Program-made: the position numbers and the translations under genes
In this document: one piece after another, positions 63,601-64,000 of the stretch
Numbering within the stretch: the first letter of the stretch is position 1
Layout of the letters: each line of letters opens with the position of its first letter
Notes under the pieces: generated by a model
The model's input: only the letters and a program-made list of their open reading frames with translations
Databases searched by the model: none
Told to the model about the DNA's origin: nothing
Assembly (NCBI GenBank): GCA_013398295.1
Contig: VZSF01007300.1
Span: 372,001 to 436,000 of the forward strand
Reading direction: 5' to 3'
From: Chionis minor
Taxonomy: Eukaryota > Chordata > Aves > Charadriiformes > Chionididae
DNA: 64,000 bases

Positions 63601-64000
63601 CTGCCGGGCTTGGTGCGTGCTTGCAAAAAATAGACCTAATAATTCTCTTCAAATACACAGCCAGCTGCAGAGAAAACATTGTCTCCATCCCAGGTTATGT
63701 CAAATGGCTGAAGTACACCCTGTGGGTACTTCAGCTCGGATCACTCCTTGGTCTGAGGGGGATTTAAAGCTGCCTCTCCCACAGGGGTGCATTTTTGTCA
63801 CTGTTGGGACACTGTTGGCTACTTGTTCCTGGAAGGTGTATGTGGTAGAGAGGCCAGAGGTAGTGACTCACAGTCCCATAATTATTTCCAGTATAATCAT
63901 ATTACAAAGCATCCTTCCAGTATTTTTACTATTTTGTGTCTACCAGTCCTGACCAGATTTTTCCCTCTAAACCAGAGGCCCGTAATTACAGGCACTAGTC
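60606..64000. other. Unique non-coding DNA to window end
   Basis: No gene recognised. Open frames of 138 codons (61485-61901, minus) and 112 codons (60647-60985, minus) show no family motif. A good acceptor-like sequence ends at 63551 and is followed by a 133-codon open frame to 63952 in the plus strand. The peptide ends with a hydrophobic IIISSIIILQSILPVFLLF stretch. It could be an exon but has no recognised homolog. Confidence 0.55.

Noticed and set aside
1..64000. CRISPR arrays, operons, insertion sequences or other prokaryotic systems
   Set aside because: No regularly spaced repeats or dense coding; the repeats and composition are those of a vertebrate nuclear genome.

Overview
The window reads as non-coding nuclear DNA from a bird. 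The evidence is a 5'-truncated CR1 retrotransposon that ends at the typical avian CR1 3' terminus (59825-60605, plus strand), an antisense CR1 tail (56251-56425), an older CR1/L3-type LINE (5571-7004), a few decayed MIR-type SINE fragments, low overall repeat density, AT-rich composition and general CpG depletion. No L1, Alu or other mammal-specific repeats were seen. A turtle or crocodilian source is possible on CR1 alone, but the low repeat load favours a bird. Two ambiguous bases (35213 and 39569) lie next to homopolymer runs, so this is an unfinished assembly stretch.

No protein-coding gene, rRNA, tRNA or known ncRNA could be recognised. The longest open frames (201, 161, 155, 136 and 134 codons) show no family motif, no coherent splice structure and no conserved domain that I recognise. 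Most of the window is best described as intergenic DNA or a large intron. A few good splice-acceptor-like sequences (14274, 28219, 38634, 63551) could belong to lncRNA or unrecognised exons, but none can be tied to a gene from sequence alone.

Layout. 0-5.5 kb is unique DNA with a regulatory-looking block at 1.54-1.88 kb and two diverged copies of a short unknown repeat. 5.57-7.0 kb is an ancient LINE. 7-17.5 kb is unique DNA with an RFX X-box-like palindrome at 9.83 kb. 17.52-17.74 kb is a short CpG-rich patch, possibly an LTR or other young insertion. 17.75-29.1 kb is unique DNA with a CTCF-like site at 18.87 kb and a possible isolated exon at 28.2 kb. 29.13-29.54 kb is a CpG-island-like patch abutting an AT-rich homeodomain-motif block; with 1.54-1.88 kb it is the best regulatory candidate. 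29.5-50.3 kb is unique DNA with G/C homopolymer tracts, a G-rich/C-rich inverted repeat, a 10-bp degenerate tandem repeat and a tandem E-box palindrome. 50.34-50.96 kb is an AT-rich block with many TAAT motifs. 56.2-58.2 kb is a cluster of SINE and CR1 relics. 59.8-60.6 kb is the youngest CR1. The remainder is unique DNA, ending in a 133-codon open frame that follows a good acceptor at 63551.

The sequence shows no operon or pathway. The functional content, if any, is probably cis-regulatory. Conservation alignment, chromatin data and RNA-seq were not available, so the regulatory and exon calls are hypotheses.
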